Source: Mycolicibacterium peregrinum (GTDB taxonomy: Bacteria; Actinomycetota; Actinomycetes; Mycobacteriales; Mycobacteriaceae). Taken from it: a DNA stretch of 64,000 bases. A program made the translations under genes and the position numbers. Location of the stretch: contig NZ_LZSO01000008.1 in assembly GCF_001665785.1 (NCBI RefSeq), positions 62,001-126,000 of the forward strand, given 5' to 3'. The notes under the pieces were generated by a model. That model ran no database searches. It saw nothing but the letters and a program-made list of their open reading frames with translations, and had not been told where the DNA came from. Positions 7,582 through 16,655 of the stretch are shown here, piece by piece; the stretch's first letter is position 1, and each line of letters begins with the position of its first letter.

Positions 7582-9244
7582 CGCTCGAACCGACATCGCG
7601 TCGCTGCTGCTCGACCGCGTCGGCGACCAACACCTGGGCCTGCGCACCCGTGACCGGGACTGGACGTGGGACGAGGTGGTCGCCGAATCCGCCGCGCGTG
7701 GCGCGTTGGCCACGGAGATGCGGGACTCATGTCAATTCCAAGGCCCGCTGCACATCGGCGTGCTGCTGGACAACGTGCCCGACTTCCTGTTCTGGCTCGG
7801 TGGTGCGGCACTGGTGGGCGCCACCATCGTCGGGATCAACCCGACCCGGGGCGCCGCCGAGCTCGCAGCCGAAATCCGGCTTGCCGATTGCCAATTGATC
7901 GTCACCGACACAGCGGGAGCCGAGCGTCTGCGCGACCTCGATCTCGGGTTGACGCCGGACCGGTTCCTGGTGGTCGACGGCCCGGACCATGCAGCGCAAC
8001 TCGACTCGCATCGCGTCGCCCCTGCGGTCGCGCCCGGGGTCACCGAGGACTCCATGATGTTGCTGCTGTTCACCTCGGGAACGACGGGAGCCTCCAAGGC
8101 TGTCATCTGCAGCCAGGGCAGGCTGGCCCGGATCGGCTACGCGGCCGCCGAGAAGTTCGGCCATGTGCGCGAGGATGTGGAGTACTGCTGCATGCCGCTG
8201 TTCCACGGCAACGCCATCATGGCGCTGTGGGCGCCGGCGTTGTCCGTCGGTGCCACCGTGTGCCTGACGCCATCGTTCTCGGCGTCTGGATTCCTGCCCG
8301 ACGTGCGGTATTTCGGCGCGACGTTCTTCACCTATGTGGGCAAGGCGCTCGGGTATCTGATGGCCACCGCGGAACAACCCGACGATGCCGAGAACCCTTT
8401 GGTCCGCGGCTTCGGTACCGAGGCGTCGCCCGATGACCAGAACGCGTTCCGCCGCCGCTTCGGCGCCGAACTGTTCGAGGGCTACGGCTCCAGCGAAGGC
8501 GGTGGGGCAGTGGTGCTGGCCCCAGACATGCCCGCAGGTGCGCTGGGCAGGCCCGCGCATCAGGGGGTGGCGATCGTCGACCCCGAAACGCTGAAAGACT
8601 GTGCGCCTGCGATCTTCGACGAGTACGGCCGGGTGCTCAACCCCGACGATGCGGTCGGGGAGATCGTCGACAAGTTCGGCACCCGGACCTTCGAGGGCTA
8701 CTACAAGAACGACGAGGCCAACGCCGAACGCATCCGCAACGGCTGGTACTGGACCGGTGATCTCGGCTATCTCGACGAGCAGGGGTTCATCTACTTCGCG
8801 GGCCGTCGCGGCGACTGGATCCGGGTGGACGGTGAGAACACCTCCGCGCTGACCATCGAACGGGTGCTGCGCCGCCATCCCGAAGTGGTGGCGGCCGGAG
8901 CCTACGCGGTGCCTGACCCGCGCTCGGGTGATCAGGTCATGGCCGCGATCGAGGTGTCCGATCCCTCCGGCTTCGACGCCACCGCGTTCGTGTCCTACCT
9001 GTCCGAGCAGGATGACCTGGGTGCCAAGGCAATTCCGCGGTTCCTGCGGGTGTCCGAGAACCTGCCGGTGACCGGGTCCAACAAGGTGCTCAAGCGGGAA
9101 CTGCAGCAGGAACGCTGGCACACCGACGAGGTGGTGTACCGGTGGGCGGGACGCGGAGCGCCGGCGTATCTGGCCATGGGCGACGATGACAAGAAGGCGC
9201 TGGACGACGAGTTCGCGCAGTACGGGAGGCAGCGTTATCTATGA
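7574..9244 (+). CDS. Acyl-CoA synthetase (AMP-forming)
   Basis: A 556-residue member of the ANL adenylating family that would activate a carboxylic acid to its CoA thioester. LLFTSGTTGASKAV near residue 165 is the phosphate-binding loop, YGSSEGGG the A5 motif, WTGDLGYLDEQGFIYFAGR the A7 region with the ribose-binding Asp, and SNKVLKREL the C-terminal lysine loop. Family resemblance is to FadD17/FadD19-type ligases of steroid side-chain breakdown, an inference from context and motif spacing. Its stop overlaps the next start by 4 nt (ATGA). Confidence 0.88.
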   Translation: MPDARTDIASLLLDRVGDQHLGLRTRDRDWTWDEVVAESAARGALATEMRDSCQFQGPLHIGVLLDNVPDFLFWLGGAALVGATIVGINPTRGAAELAAEIRLADCQLIVTDTAGAERLRDLDLGLTPDRFLVVDGPDHAAQLDSHRVAPAVAPGVTEDSMMLLLFTSGTTGASKAVICSQGRLARIGYAAAEKFGHVREDVEYCCMPLFHGNAIMALWAPALSVGATVCLTPSFSASGFLPDVRYFGATFFTYVGKALGYLMATAEQPDDAENPLVRGFGTEASPDDQNAFRRRFGAELFEGYGSSEGGGAVVLAPDMPAGALGRPAHQGVAIVDPETLKDCAPAIFDEYGRVLNPDDAVGEIVDKFGTRTFEGYYKNDEANAERIRNGWYWTGDLGYLDEQGFIYFAGRRGDWIRVDGENTSALTIERVLRRHPEVVAAGAYAVPDPRSGDQVMAAIEVSDPSGFDATAFVSYLSEQDDLGAKAIPRFLRVSENLPVTGSNKVLKRELQQERWHTDEVVYRWAGRGAPAYLAMGDDDKKALDDEFAQYGRQRYL

Positions 9245-10800
9245 GGCGTGGCGGCATGAAGTGGGCAGAAGAGTGTGACGTCCTGGTCGCCGGATCGGGC
9301 GGTGGTGGCGTGACCGGCGCCTACACCGCGGCCCGAGAAGGGCTGTCGGTGATCCTGGTCGAAGCCAGCGACAAATTCGGCGGCACCACAGCCTATTCCG
9401 GTGGTGGTGGGGTCTGGTTCCCGTGCAACCCGGTGCTCACCCGGGCCGGTACCGACGACACCATCGAGGATGCGCTGGAGTACTACCACGCCGTCGTCGG
9501 CGACCGTACGCCGCGGGAGCTGCAGGACACCTATGTCCGCGGCGGCGCCGGGCTGATCGAGTACCTCGAAGCCGACGACAATCTGAAGTTCGCGCCGATG
9601 CCGTGGCCCGACTACTTCGGCAAGGCGCCCAAGGCGCGGGCCGACGGCCAGCGCCACATCGCGGCCCGGCCGCTCAAGGTGGAGAAGGCCCCGCACCTGC
9701 GCGAGTTGGTGCGCGGCCCGCTCGATGCCGACCGGCTCGGTGCCGAACAACCCGACGACTACTTCATCGGCGGGCGGGCGCTGATCGCCCGGTTCCTCAA
9801 AGCCATCGAGCAGTACCCGAATGCCTCGGTGCGGCGCAACACCCCGCTGGTGGAGTTGGTCGTCGAGGACGGCATCGTGACCGGCGCAATCGTCGAATCC
9901 GACGGGGAGCGCCACGCGATCCGGGCCCGACGCGGCGTACTGCTTGCCGCGGGCGGCTTCGAAGGTAACGACGACCTGCGCCGCGAATACGGCGTACCGG
10001 GCGTGGCCCGCGACACGATGGGGCCGCCGGCCAACCTCGGCCGCGCACACCAGGCGGCGATCGCCGTCGGCGCCGACGTGGACCTCATGGAGCAGGCCTG
10101 GTGGTCCCCGGGGTTGACGCACCCCGACGGCCGCTCGGCGTTCGCGCTGTGGTTCACCGGCGGCATCTTCGTCGACCAGAACGGGCAGCGTTTCGTCAAC
10201 GAATCCGCGGCCTACGACCGGATCGGCCGGGCGATCCTGCCGCGGCTGGCCGACGGTTCGATGACGTTGCCGTACTGGATGATCTACGACGACCGGGAGG
10301 GGGAAGTCCCTCCCGTCAAGGCCACCAACGTCTCGATGGTCGACACGCAGCGCTATCGCGACGCCGGGTTGTGGCACACCGCGGACACGCTTGAGGAGCT
10401 GGCCGCCAAGATCGGTATCCCCGCCGAGAACCTGACCGCGACCGTGGCGCGCTTCAACGGCTTCGTCGACGCCGGCTCGGACGAGGACTTCGGGCGCGGC
10501 GACGAGGCGTACGACCGTGCGTTCTCCGGCGGCGCATCCCCACTCGTCGCGATCGACAAGGGCCCGTTCCACGCTGCTGCTTTCGGCATCTCCGACCTGG
10601 GCACCAAGGGCGGGTTGCGTACCGACACCGCGGCCCGGGTACTCGACGCGGACGGTCAGGTGATCGCCGGACTGTACGCCGCGGGCAACACCATGGCCGC
10701 CCCGAGCGGCACCGCCTATCCGGGCGGTGGAAATCCGATCGGAACCAGCATGCTGTTCAGCCACCTGGCGGTCAAAGACATGCTAGGGAGAGACATGTGA
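9241..10800 (+). CDS. FAD-dependent 3-ketosteroid dehydrogenase-like protein (KstD family)
   Basis: A 519-residue flavoprotein. VLVAGSGGGGVTGAYTAAREG is the FAD-binding loop and GGTTAYSGGGGVWFP matches the KstD/fumarate-reductase flavoprotein fold. Near the C terminus AYPGGGNPIGTSM corresponds to the segment of KstD holding a catalytic Tyr and Gly. Family members desaturate ring A of 3-ketosteroids (delta-1 or delta-4). The KshA-like gene immediately downstream supports a steroid substrate. The exact position desaturated cannot be told, and a non-steroid substrate is possible. Confidence 0.82.
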   Translation: MRRGGMKWAEECDVLVAGSGGGGVTGAYTAAREGLSVILVEASDKFGGTTAYSGGGGVWFPCNPVLTRAGTDDTIEDALEYYHAVVGDRTPRELQDTYVRGGAGLIEYLEADDNLKFAPMPWPDYFGKAPKARADGQRHIAARPLKVEKAPHLRELVRGPLDADRLGAEQPDDYFIGGRALIARFLKAIEQYPNASVRRNTPLVELVVEDGIVTGAIVESDGERHAIRARRGVLLAAGGFEGNDDLRREYGVPGVARDTMGPPANLGRAHQAAIAVGADVDLMEQAWWSPGLTHPDGRSAFALWFTGGIFVDQNGQRFVNESAAYDRIGRAILPRLADGSMTLPYWMIYDDREGEVPPVKATNVSMVDTQRYRDAGLWHTADTLEELAAKIGIPAENLTATVARFNGFVDAGSDEDFGRGDEAYDRAFSGGASPLVAIDKGPFHAAAFGISDLGTKGGLRTDTAARVLDADGQVIAGLYAAGNTMAAPSGTAYPGGGNPIGTSMLFSHLAVKDMLGRDM

Positions 10801-10830
10801 TGAGCGCTTGCGCGAAGAACCGAGGTAGCA

Positions 10831-11961
10831 ATGAGTGACATCCGGGAAATTGACACCGGCGCTGCGATGACGCGGTTCGCGCGCGGCTGGCACTGCGTCG
10901 GCCTCGCTGACACCTTTCGGGACGGGAAACCGCACGGTATCGAAGCCTTTGGCACCAAGCTGGTCGTCTATTCCGACTCCGCAGGTGCACTGCACGTACT
11001 CGACTCGTACTGCAGGCACATGGGCGGTGACCTGTCGATGGGCTCGGTCAAAGACGACAACCTCGCCTGCCCGTTCCACGACTGGCGTTGGGGTGGTGAC
11101 GGAAAGTGCAAGCTGGTGCCGTATGCCAAGCGGACACCGCGGCTGGCGCGTACCCGCAAGTGGGACACAACCGAGGTCAACGGCCAGCTGTTGGTCTGGC
11201 ACGACCCGGAGGGCTCGACGCCGCCGGCCGAGCTTACCCCGCCCACCATCGAAGGCTACGAAGACGGGATCTGGTCCCCGTGGCAATGGAATTCGATTCT
11301 CATCGAAGGGTCGCACTGCCGCGAGATCGTCGACAACAACGTCGACATGGCGCACTTCTTCTACATCCATCATGCCTATCCGACGTACTTCAAGAACGTC
11401 ATCGAAGGCCACACGGCGAGTCAGTTCATGGAGTCCAAGCCACGTCCGGACTACGCGACGAGAGAACTCTGGGACGGCACCTACTTGCGTTCGGAGGCAA
11501 CGTATTTCGGTCCGGCCTACATGATCAACTGGTTGCACAACGACCTCGCCCCAAACTTCACCGTCGAGATCGCCCTGATCAACTGCCACTACCCGGTGAC
11601 GCACGATTCATTCGTGCTGCAGTGGGGTGTCGCGGTCCAGCAGAATCCGGCACTGCCCGGCGACAAGGCCGAGAAACTCGCGGCCACGATGAGCCGGACG
11701 TTCGGTGACGGCTTCATGGAGGACGTCGAGATCTGGAAACACAAGGCACGTATCGACAACCCGCTGCTGACCGAGGAGGACGGCCCCGTCTACCACCACC
11801 GCCGGTGGTACGAGCAGTTCTACGTCGATCTCGCCGATGTCACACCGGACATGACCGACCGCTTCGAGCAGGAGGTCGACACCACGCACGCCAACGAGCT
11901 GTGGCACCAGGAGGTCGCCGACAACCTGGCGGCGCTGAACGCTGCCCAGGCTTCCCGCTGA
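10831..11961 (+). CDS. Rieske oxygenase, 3-ketosteroid 9-alpha-hydroxylase KshA-like
   Basis: A 376-residue terminal oxygenase close in remembered sequence to M. tuberculosis KshA. Rieske ligands are Cys61, His63, Cys80 and His83 (CRHMGGD and CPFHDW); the mononuclear iron site is His175 and His180 within DMAHFFYIH, with Asp298 in MEDVEIWKHK. KshA hydroxylates C9 of 3-ketosteroids and, with KstD, opens ring B. No reductase partner (KshB) is present, so it must be supplied elsewhere. The ATG follows GAGGTAG. It is the last gene before birA and lies 30 nt after the KstD-like gene. Confidence 0.9.
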   Translation: MSDIREIDTGAAMTRFARGWHCVGLADTFRDGKPHGIEAFGTKLVVYSDSAGALHVLDSYCRHMGGDLSMGSVKDDNLACPFHDWRWGGDGKCKLVPYAKRTPRLARTRKWDTTEVNGQLLVWHDPEGSTPPAELTPPTIEGYEDGIWSPWQWNSILIEGSHCREIVDNNVDMAHFFYIHHAYPTYFKNVIEGHTASQFMESKPRPDYATRELWDGTYLRSEATYFGPAYMINWLHNDLAPNFTVEIALINCHYPVTHDSFVLQWGVAVQQNPALPGDKAEKLAATMSRTFGDGFMEDVEIWKHKARIDNPLLTEEDGPVYHHRRWYEQFYVDLADVTPDMTDRFEQEVDTTHANELWHQEVADNLAALNAAQASR

Positions 11962-11985
11962 CGTCGGGCCGTAAGCTTGGCCGCG

Positions 11986-12786
11986 ATGAACACAAGGCCA
12001 GCGTTGGACGTGACGACTTTGCGCGACGGGCTCGAGGGCCTGTCGTGGCGACGTGTCGATGTCGTCGACGAGACCGGATCAACCAATGCCGACCTGTTGG
12101 CGCGGGCGGCGTCGGGCGAGGACATCGCCGGCGCGGTGCTGTTCGCCGAGCATCAGCACGCCGGCCGCGGCCGCCACGGCAGGCATTGGTCAGCACCGCC
12201 CCGCTCACAGGTGATCGTGTCCTTCGGTGTCGACGGCTCGGCGGTGTCCCCGAACCGTTGGGGGTGGCTGCCGTTGGCCACCGGCCTGGCCACCGTCGAT
12301 GCGGTCGCCGAGGTCGCCGGGACGCGCGTCGGCCTGAAATGGCCCAATGACGTCCTGGTAGGACCCGGCGGCGGAAAGCTGGCCGGAATCCTCGCCGAGG
12401 TGGCCTCGCCGGCTCCGGTCATCGTTGTCGGCCTCGGCCTGAACGTGACGATGACCGCCGAGGAAGCACCCGATCCGCGCGCTACCTCGCTCACCCAACT
12501 CGGCGCGGCGACCGTGGACCGCACGCCGCTGGCGCGGGCCCTGCTGCGTCATCTCGACGCACGTGTCACCGCCTGGCGCGATGACGACCCCTCGCTCGCG
12601 GCCGACTACCGTGCCCGCAGCGTCACCATCGGCAGCCGCGTCCGCGCGATCCTTCCCGGCGACAACACCTTGGTGGGCACTGCCGTCGACGTCGACGACC
12701 TCGGGCGCCTGATCATCGACACCGCAACCGAACAGGTCACGTTGTCGGCGGGCGACATCACGCACCTGCGCCCCGAGGAGTCGTAG
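11986..12786 (+). CDS. birA: Biotin--[acetyl-CoA carboxylase] ligase
   Basis: A 266-residue monofunctional biotin protein ligase that biotinylates the acyl-CoA carboxylase alpha subunits. DETGSTN, AGRGRHGRHW (biotinyl-AMP loop) and LKWPNDVLV are present, followed by the C-terminal SH3-like cap. There is no N-terminal DNA-binding domain, so it is not an operon repressor. ATG is preferred to a TTG three codons upstream. It starts the block that is syntenic with M. tuberculosis Rv3279c onwards. Confidence 0.95.
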   Translation: MNTRPALDVTTLRDGLEGLSWRRVDVVDETGSTNADLLARAASGEDIAGAVLFAEHQHAGRGRHGRHWSAPPRSQVIVSFGVDGSAVSPNRWGWLPLATGLATVDAVAEVAGTRVGLKWPNDVLVGPGGGKLAGILAEVASPAPVIVVGLGLNVTMTAEEAPDPRATSLTQLGAATVDRTPLARALLRHLDARVTAWRDDDPSLAADYRARSVTIGSRVRAILPGDNTLVGTAVDVDDLGRLIIDTATEQVTLSAGDITHLRPEES

Positions 12787-12795
12787 AGTTCTGCC

Positions 12796-13314
12796 GTGGG
12801 CTACCCGGAGAATGTGCTGGCCAAGGACGAGCAGGTGGTGCTGCATCGGCACCCCCACTGGAAACGCCTGATCGGACCGGTCCTGGTCCTGGTCCTGGCC
12901 ACTGCGGCCTCGGCGTTCGTCGCAGCCGTCGTCAACACCATGGACTGGCAGGCCACCGCCAAGAACGTCCTGTTCATCGTGATCGGCGCGATCTGGCTGA
13001 TCGTGGTCGGCTGGCTGACGGTCTGGCCGTTCCTGAACTGGTGGACCACCCACTTCGTCATCACAGACCGCCGGGTGATGTTCCGGCACGGCCTGCTGAC
13101 CCGCTCGGGCATCGACATCCCGCTCGCGCGGATCAACAGCGTCGAATTCCGCCACGGGCTGACCGACCGGTTGATGCGCACCGGCACGTTGATCATCGAA
13201 TCAGCGTCGCAGGATCCCCTGGAATTCCACGACATTCCGCGTGTGGAACAGGTGCACTCACTGCTGTATCACGAAGTTTTCGACACTCTGGGGTCTGAAG
13301 AGTCGCCCAGCTGA
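12796..13314 (+). CDS. Bacterial PH-domain membrane protein (Rv3278c-like)
   Basis: A 172-residue protein with two adjacent membrane segments at about residues 23-45 and 55-78, then a bacterial PH domain (VITDRRVMFRHGLLTRSGIDIPLARINSVEF is its signature). It follows birA by 9 nt, as in other mycobacteria. Members of the family have no established biochemical role; membrane-bound scaffolding or stress signalling is speculative. Start is GTG. Confidence 0.85.
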   Translation: MGYPENVLAKDEQVVLHRHPHWKRLIGPVLVLVLATAASAFVAAVVNTMDWQATAKNVLFIVIGAIWLIVVGWLTVWPFLNWWTTHFVITDRRVMFRHGLLTRSGIDIPLARINSVEFRHGLTDRLMRTGTLIIESASQDPLEFHDIPRVEQVHSLLYHEVFDTLGSEESPS

Positions 13315-13401
13315 CACTGCGGCGCGTGACGGCCGGGCACATTTCCGCCGCCACTCGGGCCGGCGGGTGTGGAATCCGGTGGAAATGGCTATCTATCAGC
13401 C

Positions 13402-14151
13402 ATGACCGCACGGCCGAAACACGTGGAGACCGCCTTCGATCAGGCCGTGGTGGTGATACCGGCCCACAACGAAGCCGCATTGTTGCCTCACTGCCTGCGC
13501 GGGATCACCACGGCCGCGGCGTGCTGGCGGGGGCCGGTGCTGGTCGTTGTCGTCCTCGATTCCTGTGACGACAGCAGCGCCCAGTTGGCGGGCCAGTTCG
13601 GCTGCGACGTCCACTTCGTCAGTGTCGAGGCAGGCAACGTCGGCGCGAGCCGAGCCGCCGGCTTCGCGTATGCGCGCTCGCTGAGCAACCACGTCGACGA
13701 CTCGCGTGTCTGGTACGCCACCACCGACGCCGACAGCCGAGTGGACCCCGACTGGCTGCTGCGTCAGACCGCGCCGGCTGCCGACATGGTGCTGGGCGTG
13801 GTGCGGGTGGCTGACTGGCGGCATCACCCCGCCGCACTGGTCCGGCGGTACCTGCATGCATACGAGTCCGATATGCGGGGCAGCAACGGTCACAACCACA
13901 TCCATGGCGCCAACATGGGTTTCCGTGCCGACGCGTACTGGCGGGTTGGCGGCTTCCGACCGCTGACGACTGGCGAGGATGTCGATTTGGTCGAAAGGTT
14001 CCAGACGGCGTCCTATCGGATACGGCGGGACCCGTCGCTGTCGGTCACCACGTCAGCGCGGCGGAATGGCCGCGCTCCCGGCGGCTTCGCCGGTTACCTA
14101 CGCGATTTATCGCGATCCGTATTCCCTTCGGCCGAAAGGGATTCCGCATGA
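13402..14151 (+). CDS. Family 2 glycosyltransferase of a four-gene cassette
   Basis: A 249-residue GT-A fold enzyme without membrane segments. VVVIPAHNEAALLP is the donor-binding strand, TTDADSRVDPDWL holds the DxD metal motif, and GEDVDLVERF is the ED catalytic-base segment. It is the first of four genes that each overlap the next by exactly 4 nt (ATGA), so the product is coupled to the acyl-CoA-dehydrogenase-like, PIG-L deacetylase and NodS-like proteins. Donor and acceptor are unknown; a GlcNAc-type sugar would suit the deacetylase. The cassette lies where the M. tuberculosis order has nothing between Rv3278c and Rv3277. Confidence 0.85.
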   Translation: MTARPKHVETAFDQAVVVIPAHNEAALLPHCLRGITTAAACWRGPVLVVVVLDSCDDSSAQLAGQFGCDVHFVSVEAGNVGASRAAGFAYARSLSNHVDDSRVWYATTDADSRVDPDWLLRQTAPAADMVLGVVRVADWRHHPAALVRRYLHAYESDMRGSNGHNHIHGANMGFRADAYWRVGGFRPLTTGEDVDLVERFQTASYRIRRDPSLSVTTSARRNGRAPGGFAGYLRDLSRSVFPSAERDSA

Positions 14152-15113
14152 CGGCGGGCTTGGTCCGGAACTGGTTGGAGTCGGGCCGGCTGGAGTTGCC
14201 CCTACCAGGTTCCTGTGCGACGGCGCGGCGGTGGCAGCGGCTTGCGGAGCTGACGGAGATCGACGTCGTCGCCGGGCGACTCGCAGAAGCTCACGTCGAC
14301 GCGGTCGCGATCCTCGATGAGCTCGGTGGCAAACCGCCTGCGCCAGGCGAGTTGTGGGCGGTGTGGGCCGCCGAAGACCCGGAGGCTGTACTCAACGCCC
14401 ACACCACTGGAGACCGCGAAACAGACCGCGAAACAGACACAGTGAGACTGTCAGGAACCAAACCGTGGTGCTCGGGGGCGGGGCTCTGCACACACGCGTT
14501 GGTCACAGCTCGCCGAGACGACGGCCGCCGCGCTTTGTACATGGTGGCGACTGACAGCGCCGGCGTGCAGCCCCTGCCGAGTACCTGGAGGAATGCAGGC
14601 ATGGCGGCCAGTGACACCCGCTCGGTCAAATTCGGAAATGTGCTCGGTGTACCCGTCGGCGGTCCCGGCGACTATCTGGATCGTCCCGGCTTCTGGCACG
14701 GCGCGATCGGCGTCGCGGCGTGTTGGCTCGGCGCCGCCCGCGCGGTCGCCGCACCCTTGTACAGCCGCGTCGCGCGCGGAGATGCCGACGAGCACGCGTT
14801 GGCTCATCTCGGCGCTGTCGACGCTGCGATCGCGGCCGCCGAAGCGATGCTGGCCGTAGCGGCTGCGGCGATCGACGCCGACCCGTTCGACCGGTCCGGG
14901 TCGGCCCAATTGCTGGCCAGGCGAACCCGGGCCGTCATCGAAACTGCTGTTGACGAGGCGATCACCCGCACCGGCCGCGCACTCGGGCCCGCGCCGTTGT
15001 GCCAGGATGCCCAACACGCACGTCACGTCGCGGATCTGACGATCTACGTGCGGCAGAGTCACGCCGAGCGTGACCTCGCCGCGCTCGGAAGACTGGCGGG
15101 GGAGCACCGATGA
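14148..15113 (+). CDS. Acyl-CoA dehydrogenase-like protein of the cassette
   Basis: A 321-residue protein shorter than usual acyl-CoA dehydrogenases (about 380). KPWCSGAGLCTHALVTA corresponds to the middle beta domain (flavin contact), and helices rich in Ala from residue 185 on match the C-terminal bundle. The usual N-terminal helical domain is abbreviated, and no clear catalytic Glu of the ETG/EGT type is visible. It could oxidise an acyl chain or serve as a flavin-dependent oxygenase; the substrate is unknown. A small in-frame 12-nt duplication lies in a linker near residue 90. Confidence 0.75.
   Translation: MTAGLVRNWLESGRLELPLPGSCATARRWQRLAELTEIDVVAGRLAEAHVDAVAILDELGGKPPAPGELWAVWAAEDPEAVLNAHTTGDRETDRETDTVRLSGTKPWCSGAGLCTHALVTARRDDGRRALYMVATDSAGVQPLPSTWRNAGMAASDTRSVKFGNVLGVPVGGPGDYLDRPGFWHGAIGVAACWLGAARAVAAPLYSRVARGDADEHALAHLGAVDAAIAAAEAMLAVAAAAIDADPFDRSGSAQLLARRTRAVIETAVDEAITRTGRALGPAPLCQDAQHARHVADLTIYVRQSHAERDLAALGRLAGEHR
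14412..14438 (+). repeat. In-frame 12-nt tandem duplication
   Basis: GACCGCGAAACA occurs twice back to back, followed by a partial third GAC. It encodes a DRET-DRET repeat in a predicted loop of the acyl-CoA-dehydrogenase-like protein. The repeat keeps the frame. Confidence 0.8.
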
Positions 15114-15889
15114 CTGCCGCGGAGTCCGCTGAATCATACGGCAACGCACCGCGGTTCGGGTCACGGCCGCTGAGCTGCGGCGGCACCCCCGGCCACGTCT
15201 GGACCAGCTGGGGCCGCTCCTTCGGCGAGTTGGACCTCAGCACTTGTCCCGCGCTGGTGGTGGTCGCACCGCATCCCGACGACGAGACCCTCGGCTTCGG
15301 GGCGACCATGGCGGTGCTGGCGGCGCGGGGTATCGACGTCCAGGTGGTGTCGGTCAGTGACGGCGGGGCGGCCCAAGGCGATCTCACCCCGTTCGACAGA
15401 TTCCGGCTGGAACGCACCAGGAGAGCCGAGTTGGTAAAGGCAGCAAAGGTTCTCGGTGTGGCCGAGCCGATCAGCCTCGCATTACCTGACGGCGAGCTTG
15501 CCGCCTACCAGGACTCGATCACCGATCTGCTGACCGGGATTCTCCAGGCTTGCCCGCCCGGCACCTGGTGTGCCACCACGTGGCGCGGTGACGGGCACCC
15601 CGATCACGAGGCCGTCGGACGGGCCGCAGCCACGGCCGCGCGCCGAACCGCAGCAGTCCTGCTCGAGTACCCGGTCTGGATGTGGCACTGGGCCAGGCCT
15701 GGAGACTCCGCAGTGCCCTGGGATCGGGCGCTTACGGTGCCATTGACGGCCTCCGCCGTGAGGCTCAAGCAGGTTGCCGCGCAATGCTTCCGCAGTCAGT
15801 TCCACCCACTTGCTCCTGGTGCGGGCCCAGTGCTGCCGCCGTTTGTGTTGCCCCGCCTGCTCGCGGTCGGAGAGATGGTGTTCCGTTGA
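15110..15889 (+). CDS. PIG-L family deacetylase
   Basis: A 259-residue zinc-dependent N-deacetylase. APHPDDETLGFG is the metal-binding motif and DGHPDHEAVGRAA the second His region. The family includes MshB and Mca (mycothiol pathway) and GlcNAc-PI deacetylases, and removes the acetyl group of N-acetylglucosamine-type sugars. The upstream glycosyltransferase and downstream NodS-like methyltransferase suggest it exposes an amine that is later modified. Both ends overlap neighbours by 4 nt. Confidence 0.9.
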   Translation: MTAAESAESYGNAPRFGSRPLSCGGTPGHVWTSWGRSFGELDLSTCPALVVVAPHPDDETLGFGATMAVLAARGIDVQVVSVSDGGAAQGDLTPFDRFRLERTRRAELVKAAKVLGVAEPISLALPDGELAAYQDSITDLLTGILQACPPGTWCATTWRGDGHPDHEAVGRAAATAARRTAAVLLEYPVWMWHWARPGDSAVPWDRALTVPLTASAVRLKQVAAQCFRSQFHPLAPGAGPVLPPFVLPRLLAVGEMVFR

Positions 15890-16545
15890 CGGCGCGCCTG
15901 CCCGACGCATACTTCGACCGCATGTATGCGGCCTCGGCCGATCCGTGGCAGCTGGCGACCCGCTGGTACGAGCAACGCAAGTACGCGATCACTCTGTCGA
16001 TGTTGCCGTACCGGCGCTATCGGCATGCCTTCGAACCGGGTTGCTCGATCGGCACCCTCACCGCCCTGCTCGCCGGACGCTGCGATCACGTCACCGCAAT
16101 GGATGTGGCGGCCTCAGCGCTGCAGATCGCCGACGTCCGACTGCGTGCCGATGGCTGCCGCGACGGGACGCGGGACCGCGTCACCCTGATACGTGGTTCT
16201 CTCGACGATCCTTGGCCACCAGGGCCTTTCGACCTACTTGTGCTCTCTGAAGTGGCGTACTACCTGGACGAGGAATTGCTGGCTGAGCTGCTCCGCCGGG
16301 AGTGTCCGCAGTTGGCCCGCGGCGCGACGGTGATAGCGGCGCACTGGCGTCACGAGGTCGCCGACTATCCGCTCAGCGGTGATCAGGCCAACCGGGTCAT
16401 CGCGGCGACGCCGGGGCTCATTTCGATCGGCGGCTACCGCGACCGCGACGTGGTCATCGAAGTCTTCGATACCCTCAGTGCCGCATCCGTCGCTGCGCGC
16501 AATGGTGTACCGGGAGCTGGTCACGGATCTCCAGAGAAGGGTTAG
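15886..16545 (+). CDS. NodS-like SAM-dependent methyltransferase
   Basis: A 219-residue class I methyltransferase. FEPGCSIGTLTALLA is the SAM-binding glycine motif, and the run SADPWQLATRWYEQRKYAITL plus LSEVAYYLD is characteristic of the NodS family, whose rhizobial member N-methylates the deacetylated sugar of Nod factors. TTG is chosen because it overlaps the deacetylase stop (TTGA) like the other junctions of the cassette; longer starts run into that gene. Substrate unknown; an amino sugar or fatty amine is inferred from the cassette. Confidence 0.85.
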   Translation: MTARLPDAYFDRMYAASADPWQLATRWYEQRKYAITLSMLPYRRYRHAFEPGCSIGTLTALLAGRCDHVTAMDVAASALQIADVRLRADGCRDGTRDRVTLIRGSLDDPWPPGPFDLLVLSEVAYYLDEELLAELLRRECPQLARGATVIAAHWRHEVADYPLSGDQANRVIAATPGLISIGGYRDRDVVIEVFDTLSAASVAARNGVPGAGHGSPEKG

Positions 16546-16655
16546 ATATCGCCGGGTTGGGTATCCGATGCGTGACTGCGCGACGAATCTGGTTCGGGCG
16601 CTATGTCATTCCCGTGCCGCGAACCCGTGGCCGAGCCGGATTGAAGGAGAAGCAC

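Noticed and set aside
7727..9121. 464-codon open frame on the minus strand opposite the acyl-CoA ligase gene
   Set aside because: It is a by-product of high GC third positions; the plus-strand frame has full ANL motifs and a coupled position, while the minus frame has no recognisable domain.
9235..10764. 509-codon open frame opposite the KstD-like gene
   Set aside because: Same reason: the plus strand encodes a complete flavoprotein; the antisense translation is repetitive Arg/Gly/Val-rich with no motif.
14412..14438. Start of a CRISPR-like or minisatellite array
   Set aside because: Only two 12-nt units and a fragment are present, inside a coding frame, with no spacers.
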